DNA of 64,000 nt from Miltoncostaea sp036826475. GTDB lineage: Bacteria; Actinomycetota; Thermoleophilia; Miltoncostaeales; Miltoncostaeaceae. The notes beneath the pieces are model-generated. The model was not told the origin of the DNA, did no database searches, and saw only the letters and a list, made by a program, of their open reading frames with translations. The stretch is taken from positions 27,338-91,337 of the forward strand of contig DAISWG010000004.1 in NCBI GenBank assembly GCA_036826475.1, read 5' to 3'. The position numbers and the translations under genes are program-made. This document shows positions 7,417 to 14,844 of this stretch, piece by piece (position 1 is the first letter of the stretch; each line of letters starts with the position of its first letter).

Positions 7417-8416
7417 GGCGGGCCCCCGCTTCGCGCGCCGCGGGCTCGTCGCCGCGCTCATACTCGCCGGGCTCGCAGCCACGGGGTCGGGTGGGGCCGC
7501 CGGCGCGGCCGAGCCACCGAGCGTGGTGCTCGTCACCAGGGACTGCGCCGCCCTCGACGCCCTCTGCCCCGCCTTCCTGCGGGCCGCCCGGCGGACGGGG
7601 ACGACCGCCCGGATCGTCGCTCCCGACCCCCGCGAGGACATCGCGTCCACCTTCGCCCTGCTGGGGCGTCAGGGCCACGACCTCGTCATCGGCGATCCGG
7701 GCCTCGGCGTGCAGCTCGCCGACGGCGCGGAGCGCTCCCCGGAGGGCAGGTTCGCCGCCCTCGACGTGCCGATCGACGTGGAGGCCGGCCGGCCGCCGAA
7801 CGTCGCGGTCGTCGAGATCCGCGCGCGGGGCGCGGCGTACCTCGCGGGGTGGCTCGCGGGCCGCATGGAGCGGGAGCGCCCAGGCCCCGACGTCGTCGGC
7901 GCCGTCGGGGGGCTCCCGATCCCGCCGGTCGACGGGCTCATCGTCGCATTCCGCGCGGGGGCGCTGCGCGCCGCGCCGCGGGCGACGGTGCTGCGCGGGT
8001 ACTCCGGGAGCTTCACCGACCCGACGGCCTGCACGGTCGTCGCCGAGGGGCAGATCGCGAAGGGCGCCGGGGTGCTCTTCGACGCCGCCGGCGGCTGCGG
8101 CCCCGGAACCCTCGACGCCGCGCGCGGCGCGGGACGATGGGCGGTCGGCGTGGACGAGGACCGCTCGGGCCTGGGCCCGCACATCCTGACGAGCGTGGTG
8201 AAGCGGTACGACCGGGCCTATGCGCTCCTGATGCGACAGGCCGGCGACCACCGTCTGCCCGCCGACCGCGCGATCGTGATGGGCATCCGGCGCGGGGGGG
8301 TCGAGCTCGGCAGGATCTCGCCCCGGGTGCCGACGCGGGTGCGGCGGGAGCTCGCGGCCGTGCGGCGGGACCTCGTCGCCGGCCGCATCCGGGTCCCCGG
8401 CGCGGGCGACGGGTAG
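7406..8416 (+). CDS. BMP/PnrA-like exported binding protein, tandem copy 2
   Basis: A 336-aa paralogue of the preceding protein, closely similar along its length, with the same four cysteines (TRDCAALDALCPA; TACTV; GGCGPG) and the same VGAVGGLPIPPVDG and DRSGLGPHILTSVVKRYDR blocks. A hydrophobic signal segment covers about residues 13-33; there is no lipobox. GTG 7406 is chosen, overlapping the upstream stop by 11 bp, because it gives a normal signal peptide; a TTG 4 codons earlier is also in frame. It is clearly the product of tandem duplication and probably co-transcribed with copy 1. Confidence 0.75.
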   Translation: MPAEAGPRFARRGLVAALILAGLAATGSGGAAGAAEPPSVVLVTRDCAALDALCPAFLRAARRTGTTARIVAPDPREDIASTFALLGRQGHDLVIGDPGLGVQLADGAERSPEGRFAALDVPIDVEAGRPPNVAVVEIRARGAAYLAGWLAGRMERERPGPDVVGAVGGLPIPPVDGLIVAFRAGALRAAPRATVLRGYSGSFTDPTACTVVAEGQIAKGAGVLFDAAGGCGPGTLDAARGAGRWAVGVDEDRSGLGPHILTSVVKRYDRAYALLMRQAGDHRLPADRAIVMGIRRGGVELGRISPRVPTRVRRELAAVRRDLVAGRIRVPGAGDG

Positions 8417-8427
8417 GGCTCGCGCGC

Positions 8428-9441
8428 GTGCGGCCCCCCGGCCGGCTCGCCCTGGCGCTGCTCGCGGCCCTCGCGGCGGTCCTCGCCTGCGCCGCGACCG
8501 CGGCGCCCGGCCCGCGGGCCGCGCACGCCGACCAGCCCGACGTGGTGCTGGTCACGGGCGAGTGCGCCAGCGGCAACTTCCTGTGCAGCCAGTTCATCCG
8601 CGCCGCGAAACGCACAGGTACGCGCGCCCGGATCGTCTCCCCGGATGTCCGGGAGGACATCGTCGGGACGCTCTCGCTGCTGGCCCGGCAGGGACACGAC
8701 CTGGTGATGGTGGACTTCCTGTTCGGGCGGGACCTCGCGGAGGTCGCCCCCCGGTTCCCCGCCGCCCGCTTCGGGCTCCTGGACGCGCCGCTCGCGATCG
8801 TCGACGGCGCGCCGGGCAACGTCGCCGCCGCCGTCACCCGCCCGCACGAGGCCTCGTACCTGGCCGGCTGGCTGGCGGCCCGCCTCGAGCGGCGGCGGCG
8901 GGGGCCCGATGTGGTGGGGGTGGTGGGCGGCGAGCCGATCCCACCCGTGCAGGACTTCGTCATCGGCTTCCGGGCCGGGGCGAAGGCGGCGTCGCCCGGC
9001 GTCCGCGTCCTGATCGGCTATTCGGACGACTTCGTCGACCCCACCAAGTGCGCCGCCGTCGCCCGCCGCCAGATCGCCCGGGGCGCCGGGACGGTGTTCG
9101 ACGTCGCCGGCGGCTGCGGCCCCGGCACGCTCGCGGCGGCCAAGGCCGCTGGGGTGTGGGCGATCGGCGTCGACGCGGACCGCTCGGGCCTGGGGCCCCA
9201 CATCCTGACGAGCGTGGTGAAGCGCTACGACCGGGAGGTGGCCCTGATGATGCGCGGCGTCGCGAACGGGAACCTGCGGTACGGGCGGACCACGGTCCTG
9301 GGCCTGAAGGCCGGCGGCGCCGAGCTGGGGCGCATCAGCCGTCGCGTCCCGGCGCCGGTGCTGGCCGAGCTGGCGGCGGTGCGGACGCGGATCGTCTCGG
9401 GGAGGATCCGCGTCCCCGGCATCACCCTCCCCCGTCCGTAG
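8428..9441 (+). CDS. BMP/PnrA-like exported binding protein, tandem copy 3
   Basis: A 337-aa third paralogue, the most divergent (TGECASGNFLCSQF; TKCAAV; GGCGPG), but again with all four cysteines. The signal peptide spans roughly residues 5-25 and contains a VLAC sequence that might serve as a weak lipobox; the other copies have none. GTG 8428 lies 11 bp after the stop of copy 2; a longer in-frame extension runs back through copy 2 as a shadow frame and is rejected. The 3' end overlaps the convergent BTAD regulator gene by 20 bp. Confidence 0.75.
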   Translation: MRPPGRLALALLAALAAVLACAATAAPGPRAAHADQPDVVLVTGECASGNFLCSQFIRAAKRTGTRARIVSPDVREDIVGTLSLLARQGHDLVMVDFLFGRDLAEVAPRFPAARFGLLDAPLAIVDGAPGNVAAAVTRPHEASYLAGWLAARLERRRRGPDVVGVVGGEPIPPVQDFVIGFRAGAKAASPGVRVLIGYSDDFVDPTKCAAVARRQIARGAGTVFDVAGGCGPGTLAAAKAAGVWAIGVDADRSGLGPHILTSVVKRYDREVALMMRGVANGNLRYGRTTVLGLKAGGAELGRISRRVPAPVLAELAAVRTRIVSGRIRVPGITLPRP

Positions 9442-11239
9442 TCGTCGCCCCCCGGTCGTCACCGGCCGGCTCCGAGACCGCGACCCACACGTACCCGGCG
9501 CCTACGGCGATGTCGGCCGGGCTGCCACCGACGGGGATGACGGCGCGCACCTCGCCGGTGCCGGGATCGACGCGCTGGACGGTCCCGTCCGGCCACGAGG
9601 CCACCCACACCGACCCGTCGCCCACGGCGATGCCGTTCGAGCCCCGGCCGGCCTGCGCCGTGAGCTCCGTCGCGCCCGTGTCCGCGTCGATCTTCCAGAG
9701 CCTGCCGTCGTCGGCGGCCCCGACCCAGACGGCGCCCTCGCCCTCCGCCGCGAGCGGCATGATGAACTCGCCGGCGTAGAACTCGGCGGTCACCCGGCCG
9801 GAGGAGCGTTCCACCCGCTTCGCCCGGCGCCGGAACGACGTGGCCCAGACGCCGTCGCCGACGATCACGGACTGGAGCGCGGATGCGTCGCCGAGGTCGG
9901 TGACCGCCCCGACGTCCCCCGTGCCCGCGTCGATCTCCACGAGGCCGCCGCGCGCGCCCGCCCAGACCGACTCGTCTCCCGCCGCCACCGACGACACCGT
10001 CGCGGCCTCGATCGCCCCGGGCTCGCCGAGCGGGATGCGGCGGGTCACGCCGTTCAGCGCCACGTCGATCTGCAGCACCTCCCCGAAGCCCCCGGTGGCG
10101 GCCCAGAGCGCGCCCGCGCCCTGGTCGAGGTCGACCACGGGGGCCCCGACGCCGATGATGGCGACGCGCTGGCGGGTGGTCGCGTCCACGAAGGAGACCG
10201 TGCCGTCGCGTGCGTCGCCGACCCACGCGCCCCGCTCGTCGGCGGCGACCGAGATCGGCCGCGACCCGGCGCCCACGGATGCGACCACCTCGTCGGTGGC
10301 CGGGTCGATCATCACCACGGACGGGACCGTCACGGCCACGCCGTCGGCGGTGTCGCGCGTCAGGACCAGCGCCAGCACGGCCGCCACCACCAGCGCGACG
10401 GCGGCGCCGGCGAGCACGATCGTGCGCCGGCGGCGGACGCGCGGGTCGCGGATCGGCGGCGGCACGTGCGGCGGGGCGGCGGGGGCGTCGCGGGCGGGGC
10501 CGCCGAGGGCCGGATCCTGGTTCAGGATCGCGCGGTGCGCCCGCGCCAGCTCGGGCCCCGGGTCGACACCCAGCTCCGCGGCGAGCGTCCGGCGGCCACG
10601 CTCGTAGAGGTCGAGGGCGTCGGCCTGCCGGCCGTCGCGGTACATGGCGAGCATGGCGAGGGCGCGGAGCCGCTCGCGCAGGGGGTGCGCGGCGACGAGG
10701 GCGTCGAGCTGCCCGGCCAGGCCGGCGGTGCGGCCGGTCCGCAGGAGCGCCTCGGCGCGGTCCTCCGTGGCGGCGAGGCGGGTCTCCTCGAGCCGGCGGA
10801 TCGCGTCCTGGGCGAACTCGTCGTACGCCACGTCGGCCAGGGCCGGGCCGCGCCACAGGTCCAGGGCCTCGTCCAGGACGCCGGCCGCGCCATCGGCGTC
10901 CTCGTCGTCGAGGCGCTGCCGTCCCTCCGCGGCGAGGCGGGTGAAGCGGGTGGCGTCGACGGCGTCGGCGGACACCTCGAGCGCGTAGCCCGGGGCGCGG
11001 GTGACGATCGCCCCGGGGATGACCCGGCGCAGGTGCGACACGTAGCCCTGGACCGCCTTGGCGGCGGTGCCCGGCGGCGCGGCGCCCCACAGCGCGTCGA
11101 CGATGCGGTCGACGGGGACCACCCGGCCGCGCTCCACCAGCAGCAGCGCGAGCAACGTCCGCTCCCGGCCGGCGGGGACGCGCACCTCGGCGCCATCGTC
11201 GCCGAGAACCCGCATGGCACCAAGGATCTGGAACTCCAC
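9422..11239 (-). CDS. AfsR/SARP-type regulator: winged helix, BTAD, transmembrane segment and beta-propeller
   Basis: A 605-aa protein. Residues 1-90 form an OmpR-like winged helix (VEFQILGAMRVLGDDG, then GYVSHLRRVIPGA, RAPGYALEV). Residues about 95-245 form a bacterial transcriptional-activation (BTAD) helical repeat (ALDLWRGPALADV, ALDLYERGRRTLAAELGVDPG). A Pro-rich linker and one transmembrane helix (IVLAGAAVALVVAAVLALVL, about 275-295) lead to repeated blades with WVGD, WAATGGFGEV, VWAGAR and VWVAVS motifs, an extracytoplasmic YVTN/NHL-like beta-propeller. The architecture suggests a membrane-tethered activator that senses an external signal. GTG 11239 has a strong AAGGGGG site. It converges on the BMP genes. 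Confidence 0.8.
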   Translation of the reverse strand: MEFQILGAMRVLGDDGAEVRVPAGRERTLLALLLVERGRVVPVDRIVDALWGAAPPGTAAKAVQGYVSHLRRVIPGAIVTRAPGYALEVSADAVDATRFTRLAAEGRQRLDDEDADGAAGVLDEALDLWRGPALADVAYDEFAQDAIRRLEETRLAATEDRAEALLRTGRTAGLAGQLDALVAAHPLRERLRALAMLAMYRDGRQADALDLYERGRRTLAAELGVDPGPELARAHRAILNQDPALGGPARDAPAAPPHVPPPIRDPRVRRRRTIVLAGAAVALVVAAVLALVLTRDTADGVAVTVPSVVMIDPATDEVVASVGAGSRPISVAADERGAWVGDARDGTVSFVDATTRQRVAIIGVGAPVVDLDQGAGALWAATGGFGEVLQIDVALNGVTRRIPLGEPGAIEAATVSSVAAGDESVWAGARGGLVEIDAGTGDVGAVTDLGDASALQSVIVGDGVWATSFRRRAKRVERSSGRVTAEFYAGEFIMPLAAEGEGAVWVGAADDGRLWKIDADTGATELTAQAGRGSNGIAVGDGSVWVASWPDGTVQRVDPGTGEVRAVIPVGGSPADIAVGAGYVWVAVSEPAGDDRGATTTDGGG

Positions 11240-11352
11240 CCCGCGCCCCCTTACCGGCGCCTGACCGGTCGTGACCGACGTCCGACCGGCGGCGCGCAGC
11301 CTACGCCGCGACCGGGGCCGACGGGGCTCTGGCGGAGCGGGAGGCGGACACG

Positions 11353-11700
11353 ATGGGCATCGACGGGACCCGGGTGATGACCGGCCTCGCGGGCGCGGTG
11401 GTCGCCGCCGCACTCGGCGTCGGCATCGCCGCGGGGCAGTCCGGCACGACGGCGGCGACGCAGCCGGTGGACATCGACCCGAGCTGCGTGCTGGGGATCA
11501 CGTCGGTGGACGTCCCCCCGGGGGCGGCGCCGTGGGAGCTGGGGCTCCGCGCGCGCAGCGACGGACTCGACCGGCAGTACGGGCTCGGGCGTTACGCGCC
11601 GGGCGGCGCGTGCGCGGACGTCCCGGACTGGTTCCGGGCGCTCGTGCTGCGCGGCGACGCGATGAACCGCGCGGGCGGGCTCGGCCTGTACGCCCCGTGA
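11353..11700 (+). CDS. Small secreted protein of unknown function
   Basis: A 115-aa protein with an N-terminal signal segment (VMTGLAGAVVAAALGVGIAAG, about residues 8-28) and a mature part of about 85 residues with two cysteines (PSCVLG and GGACADV) that could form one disulfide. GGGAGG lies 8 nt before the ATG. I recognise no family. It is divergent from the BTAD regulator, a position often held by a regulator's target. Confidence 0.6.
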   Translation: MGIDGTRVMTGLAGAVVAAALGVGIAAGQSGTTAATQPVDIDPSCVLGITSVDVPPGAAPWELGLRARSDGLDRQYGLGRYAPGGACADVPDWFRALVLRGDAMNRAGGLGLYAP

Positions 11701-11725
11701 CCGTCTCACCGGCCACGCCACGGGG

Positions 11726-11731
11726 TAGTCT
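11726..11731 (+). promoter_or_regulatory. Leaderless -10 element (TAGTCT)
   Basis: TANNNT hexamer 6 nt before GTG 11738; transcription would start at the start codon. Confidence 0.5.
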
Positions 11732-11737
11732 CGTGGC

Positions 11738-11917
11738 GTGGCCTACGACGACGACGATGACTGGCCGGAGCCGGAGCACGACCCGGAGAAGCTGGACGCG
11801 GCCCGCAGGCAGCTCGCCGCTGACAGCCGGGCGCTGCGCCAGAAGGTGCTGCGGTACGTGTACGCCGGCCTCGGGATCCTGCTGATCATCGTGATCCTGC
11901 TGGCCACCCTGCGCTGA
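11738..11917 (+). CDS. Small single-pass membrane protein (59 aa)
   Basis: A 59-aa protein: an acidic N-terminus with five consecutive Asp then WPEPEHDPEKLD, an amphipathic stretch (AARRQLAADSRALRQKVLRY), and one C-terminal transmembrane helix (VYAGLGILLIIVILLATLR, 41-59). A leaderless-type TAGTCT sits 6 nt upstream of GTG and fixes the start. Function unknown; the topology suggests a tail-anchored protein with an acidic cytoplasmic face. Confidence 0.65.
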   Translation: MAYDDDDDWPEPEHDPEKLDAARRQLAADSRALRQKVLRYVYAGLGILLIIVILLATLR

Positions 11918-11964
11918 GCGCCGCGGGCGGCGGGGGCGGCGGCGCCGGCCCGCCCCTCGGGATC

Positions 11965-12669
11965 GTGTCCGACCTGTGGCGCTTCCCGGTGAAGTCGTTC
12001 GGCGGTGAGCGGGCGCGCCGCGCGTTCGTCGGTCCCTTCGGCCTCCTGGGCGACCGCCGCCACGCCGTCGAGGACGGCGACGGCACGCCGCTCAGCGCGC
12101 GCCGCGCCCACGCGCTGCTGGGGTTCGCCGCCCGCTACGCCGATCACGACGCCGCGGAGGGCGCCGGGGTGACCACCCCCTCGGGGTTCGAGCTCGACCC
12201 GGACGACCCCGCGCTGGCGCGGGAGCTGTCGGAGCTGGTGGGCCGCCCGGTGCGGGTGGTCCGGAGCGCGGTGGGCGTCCACGACGCCGCGCCCGTCCAC
12301 CTGGTCAGCACCGCCTCCCTCGCCGCCGCCAGCGGCTGGCTCGCGGGCGAGGAGGTGGACGTCCGCCGGTTCCGGGCCAACGTCGTGCTGGAGCTGGAGC
12401 GGCCGGAGCCGTTCGCCGAGATGGGCTGGGGGGGCGCCCTGCTGGAGCTGGGCGACGGAGGTCCCGTGCTCGAGGTCGTGTCCCCCACCGAGCGCTGCGC
12501 GGTGACCACGTTCGACCCCGACACCCTGGAGCGCGACAACCGTGTGCTGGCCGGCCTGGCGCGGGAGCGGGACAACCTGTTCGGGGTCTACGCCCGCGTC
12601 CGGCGGCCCGGCTGGGCGGAGGTCGGCGCTACCGTCCGGAGGGCCCGCTCGGGCCGCCCGTCCGCTTGA
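11965..12669 (+). CDS. MOSC domain protein with N-terminal MOSC beta-barrel
   Basis: A 234-aa protein with the MOSC_N opening LWRFPVKSFGGERA and GPFGLLGDRRHAVED, then a MOSC core with RFRANVVLEL (about residue 135) and the conserved cysteine in SPTERCAVTTFDPDT (about residue 178). MOSC proteins of the YcbX/mARC type handle the molybdenum cofactor, often reducing N-hydroxylated compounds. GTG 11965 is the first usable start; the open frame extends back to the previous stop without one. Its TGA lies inside the -35 box of the tRNA promoter. Confidence 0.8.
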   Translation: MSDLWRFPVKSFGGERARRAFVGPFGLLGDRRHAVEDGDGTPLSARRAHALLGFAARYADHDAAEGAGVTTPSGFELDPDDPALARELSELVGRPVRVVRSAVGVHDAAPVHLVSTASLAAASGWLAGEEVDVRRFRANVVLELERPEPFAEMGWGGALLELGDGGPVLEVVSPTERCAVTTFDPDTLERDNRVLAGLARERDNLFGVYARVRRPGWAEVGATVRRARSGRPSA

Positions 12670-12693
12670 CCTGATGCAGGATCGTCCTACAAT
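12666..12693 (+). promoter_or_regulatory. Promoter of tRNA-fMet
   Basis: TTGACC (12666-12671), 16-bp spacer, TACAAT (12688-12693); 11 bp from the -10 to the mature tRNA end. The best sigma-70 match in the window, overlapping the stop of the MOSC gene. Confidence 0.8.
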
Positions 12694-12704
12694 GATCACT
12701 CCGC

Positions 12705-12778
<74 letters not shown>

Positions 12779-12781
12779 CTC

Positions 12782-12812
12782 GCGAAAGCCCGGTCCTCGA
12801 CCGGGCTTTCGC
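12782..12812 (+). terminator. Terminator of tRNA-fMet
   Basis: Perfect 13-bp inverted repeat GCGAAAGCCCGGT-CCTCG-ACCGGGCTTTCGC, 3 bp after the tRNA. Confidence 0.85.
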
Positions 12813-12887
12813 ACGTTCAGGGCTCGTCTTGCGTCGTCTCGCCGGCGCATGCGGCGGTCCGGGCGACCGGCGCCCGCGTTCCCGGGA

Positions 12888-13397
12888 TCAGCTCCACTGG
12901 CTCGCGACCGCCACGATGATGGCCGCGAGGGCCAGGGCGATGACGAGGGACACGGCGCCCAGCATCAGGCCGAGGCCGCCGAGGCCCCTCGCCACCGGAT
13001 CGTGGCGACGACGCCCGAGCCACCAGCCCGCACCGGACAGGAACGGCGCGACGAGGAACGCCGGGTACGCGATCGCGGCCGCCACGATCTGCGCGGTGCT
13101 CGGCTCCCCGTACGCGATGAGCGTCGGCATTGCGACGAAGACGTAGACGGTTCCGAGGACGCCACCGATCGCGACGAGCCCGGCCGGCCGCAGCCCCGCG
13201 TCGCTCGAGCCGATGAGGGCCGCGGCGTACCGGAACGTCGTGACGGCGGCGAACGCGAACACGGCCACGGAGATGACGACCAGGGCCGAGCGCGCGCCCC
13301 AGACGAGGGAGAGCGACCCCCCGAACCAGGCGGCCACGATCGTGCCGCGGGAGGTCCCGGGCGCGGATCGATGCGCGGGCAGGCCCAGGGAGCTCAC
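12888..13397 (-). CDS. Integral membrane protein of unknown function
   Basis: A 169-aa protein with about five hydrophobic helices (IVAAWFGGSLSLVWG; ALVVISVAVFAFAAV; LVAIGGVLGTVYVFVAM; IVAAAIAYPAFLVAPFL; LMLGAVSLVIALALAAIIV) and a short basic loop GRRRHDPVARG before the last. I recognise no family. GTG 13397 is a tentative start just before the first charged segment; the open frame extends a further 49 codons upstream, but that extension is low-complexity. Confidence 0.5.
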   Translation of the reverse strand: MSSLGLPAHRSAPGTSRGTIVAAWFGGSLSLVWGARSALVVISVAVFAFAAVTTFRYAAALIGSSDAGLRPAGLVAIGGVLGTVYVFVAMPTLIAYGEPSTAQIVAAAIAYPAFLVAPFLSGAGWWLGRRRHDPVARGLGGLGLMLGAVSLVIALALAAIIVAVASQWS

Positions 13398-13529
13398 CGG
13401 GCGACCATTTCCACCGAGACCGATTCCATGCGGCCACGTTGCCACGCCCTGCCCCGCCGGAGACCCCCCGAACGGATGGCCGGACGCGCCGACCGCGGCC
13501 CGGGCGTGCGCCCGCCGGCGCCCCTCACA

Positions 13530-13558
13530 CGGAAGCCCGGTCACCGACCGGGCTTCCG
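13530..13558 (-). terminator. Terminator downstream of the cupin gene
   Basis: Perfect 12-bp inverted repeat CGGAAGCCCGGT-CACCG-ACCGGGCTTCCG, nearly identical in its stem to the tRNA-fMet terminator at 12782. Confidence 0.75.
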
Positions 13559-13599
13559 CGCCACTTCGAGCGGTTCCGGCGCCCGTCAGCGGGTCCGGG

Positions 13600-13962
13600 C
13601 TAGCCCTTCGGCTTCGCCCACACGTGGGCGCCGCCCCAGTCGATCACGACCGCGGTCTCGTCGCCCACCGTCCAGCCGTCATGGCCGGGCTCCAGCACCA
13701 CCACCTCGCCGGGACCCGCCTCCAGCTCGGTGCCGTCCGCCATCCGGACGCCGACGCGGCCGGAGACGATGTACTGGAAGTGGGGCGCCTCGCACAGCTC
13801 CGTGCCGGCGATGGGCTTGATGTGCTCCGACCAGCGCCAGCCGGGCTCGATGTACAGCCGGCCCACCTCGCCGCCGCCGATCTTCACGATCTCAGCTCGT
13901 CCATGAGGGAACTCGCGCACCTCGTCCGGGGTGTCGAAGCTCTTCTGCTCCGAACCGGCCAT
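13600..13962 (-). CDS. Cupin-domain protein
   Basis: A 120-aa single-domain beta-barrel. The first cupin motif is GWRWSEHIKPIAG..CEAPHFQYIVSG (residues 41-68) and the second is EAGPGEVVVLEPGHDGWTVGDE (81-102). Potential metal ligands are His47, His61 and His94. The sequence resembles small cupins with a preceding LYIEPGW strand that bind a metal and a small carboxylate; catalysis is unproven. GAGGAGACACG precedes ATG, a good ribosome site. It is transcribed alone and ends at the strong hairpin 13530-13558. Confidence 0.8.
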   Translation of the reverse strand: MAGSEQKSFDTPDEVREFPHGRAEIVKIGGGEVGRLYIEPGWRWSEHIKPIAGTELCEAPHFQYIVSGRVGVRMADGTELEAGPGEVVVLEPGHDGWTVGDETAVVIDWGGAHVWAKPKG

Positions 13963-14058
13963 CGTGTCTCCTCTTCGGGAAGGGACGTGCCGGGCGATGG
14001 TCGGCCCGCCGCCGCGCCGCCGTCAACGACCGTCTCGACCCGTGAACCCGCCCGCGGC

Positions 14059-14064
14059 TAGGGT
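14059..14064 (+). promoter_or_regulatory. Leaderless -10 element (TAGGGT)
   Basis: TAGGGT, 6 nt before GTG 14071. Confidence 0.55.
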
Positions 14065-14070
14065 GCGCCG

Positions 14071-14844
14071 GTGCCCGAGCCGTTCGAGCAGATGTACGCC
14101 CGCGCCGGCCGGGACCTGGCGGCGCTCCCAGGGGCGACCCTCGCCCCCGCCCCGCCCCCCGTCGCGTGGCTGGACGGCCCGGACGCGCCGCCGCCCGGGC
14201 GGGCCATCGTGGTGGGGTGCGGCCTCGGCGACGACGCGGAGGAGCTCGCCCGCCGCGGCCACCGGGTCACGGCGTTCGACGTGTCCCCCACCGCCGTCGC
14301 CCGGTGCCGCGAGCGCTTCCCCGGGACGGCGGTCCACCACCTCGTCGCCGACGTGCTCGACATGCCCGCCGCATGGACGGGAGCCTGGGACGTCGTGGCC
14401 GAGAACCGCACCATCCAGTCGCTCGAGCCCGTCCACTGGCCCCACGCCGTCGCCGGGATCGCCGCGCTCCCCGCCCCCGGCGGCGTCGCGTTCGTGCGCT
14501 GCTTCGGGCGCGACGACGACCAGCCCCGCGGCGACACCCGCCCGTGGCCGCTCAGCCGCCGCGACCTGGCGGGGTTCACGGACGCCGGGCTGGTGGAGGA
14601 GGCGTTCGCCGACGTGGCCGACCCCCGGCTGCGGGGCCGTTCCTTCACCGTCCGCTACCGGCGGCCCGCGCCGGCGGTCGAGCGATCCCGCCTGCGCCGC
14701 ACCGGCTCGCGGCCGGGCGGCTGGAGGGGCGTCGGCAGCTCCGGACCGGGCGGGATCGGACGCGTCACAGGCGCGCCCTCCGCCACGATGATGTCCTCAC
14801 CGTGGTGGGCGACGTCCAGCGGCGCGCCCCCCGCCACCCAGTAG
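14071..14844 (+). CDS. SAM-dependent methyltransferase (TPMT/class I type)
   Basis: A 257-aa protein whose first 200 residues are a compact Rossmann methyltransferase: AIVVGCGLGDDAEELARRGH (46-65), acidic VTAFDVSPTAV (67-77), WDVVAENRTIQSL (108-120) in place of the usual motif IV, and an FVRCFGRDDDQPRG loop. The substrate is unknown. The last ~60 residues are low-complexity, antisense to the 3' end of the GH65 gene, and the two genes overlap by 190 bp; either the tail is real or a stop has been lost. The GTG start is fixed by a leaderless TAGGGT. Confidence 0.75.
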   Translation: MPEPFEQMYARAGRDLAALPGATLAPAPPPVAWLDGPDAPPPGRAIVVGCGLGDDAEELARRGHRVTAFDVSPTAVARCRERFPGTAVHHLVADVLDMPAAWTGAWDVVAENRTIQSLEPVHWPHAVAGIAALPAPGGVAFVRCFGRDDDQPRGDTRPWPLSRRDLAGFTDAGLVEEAFADVADPRLRGRSFTVRYRRPAPAVERSRLRRTGSRPGGWRGVGSSGPGGIGRVTGAPSATMMSSPWWATSSGAPPATQ

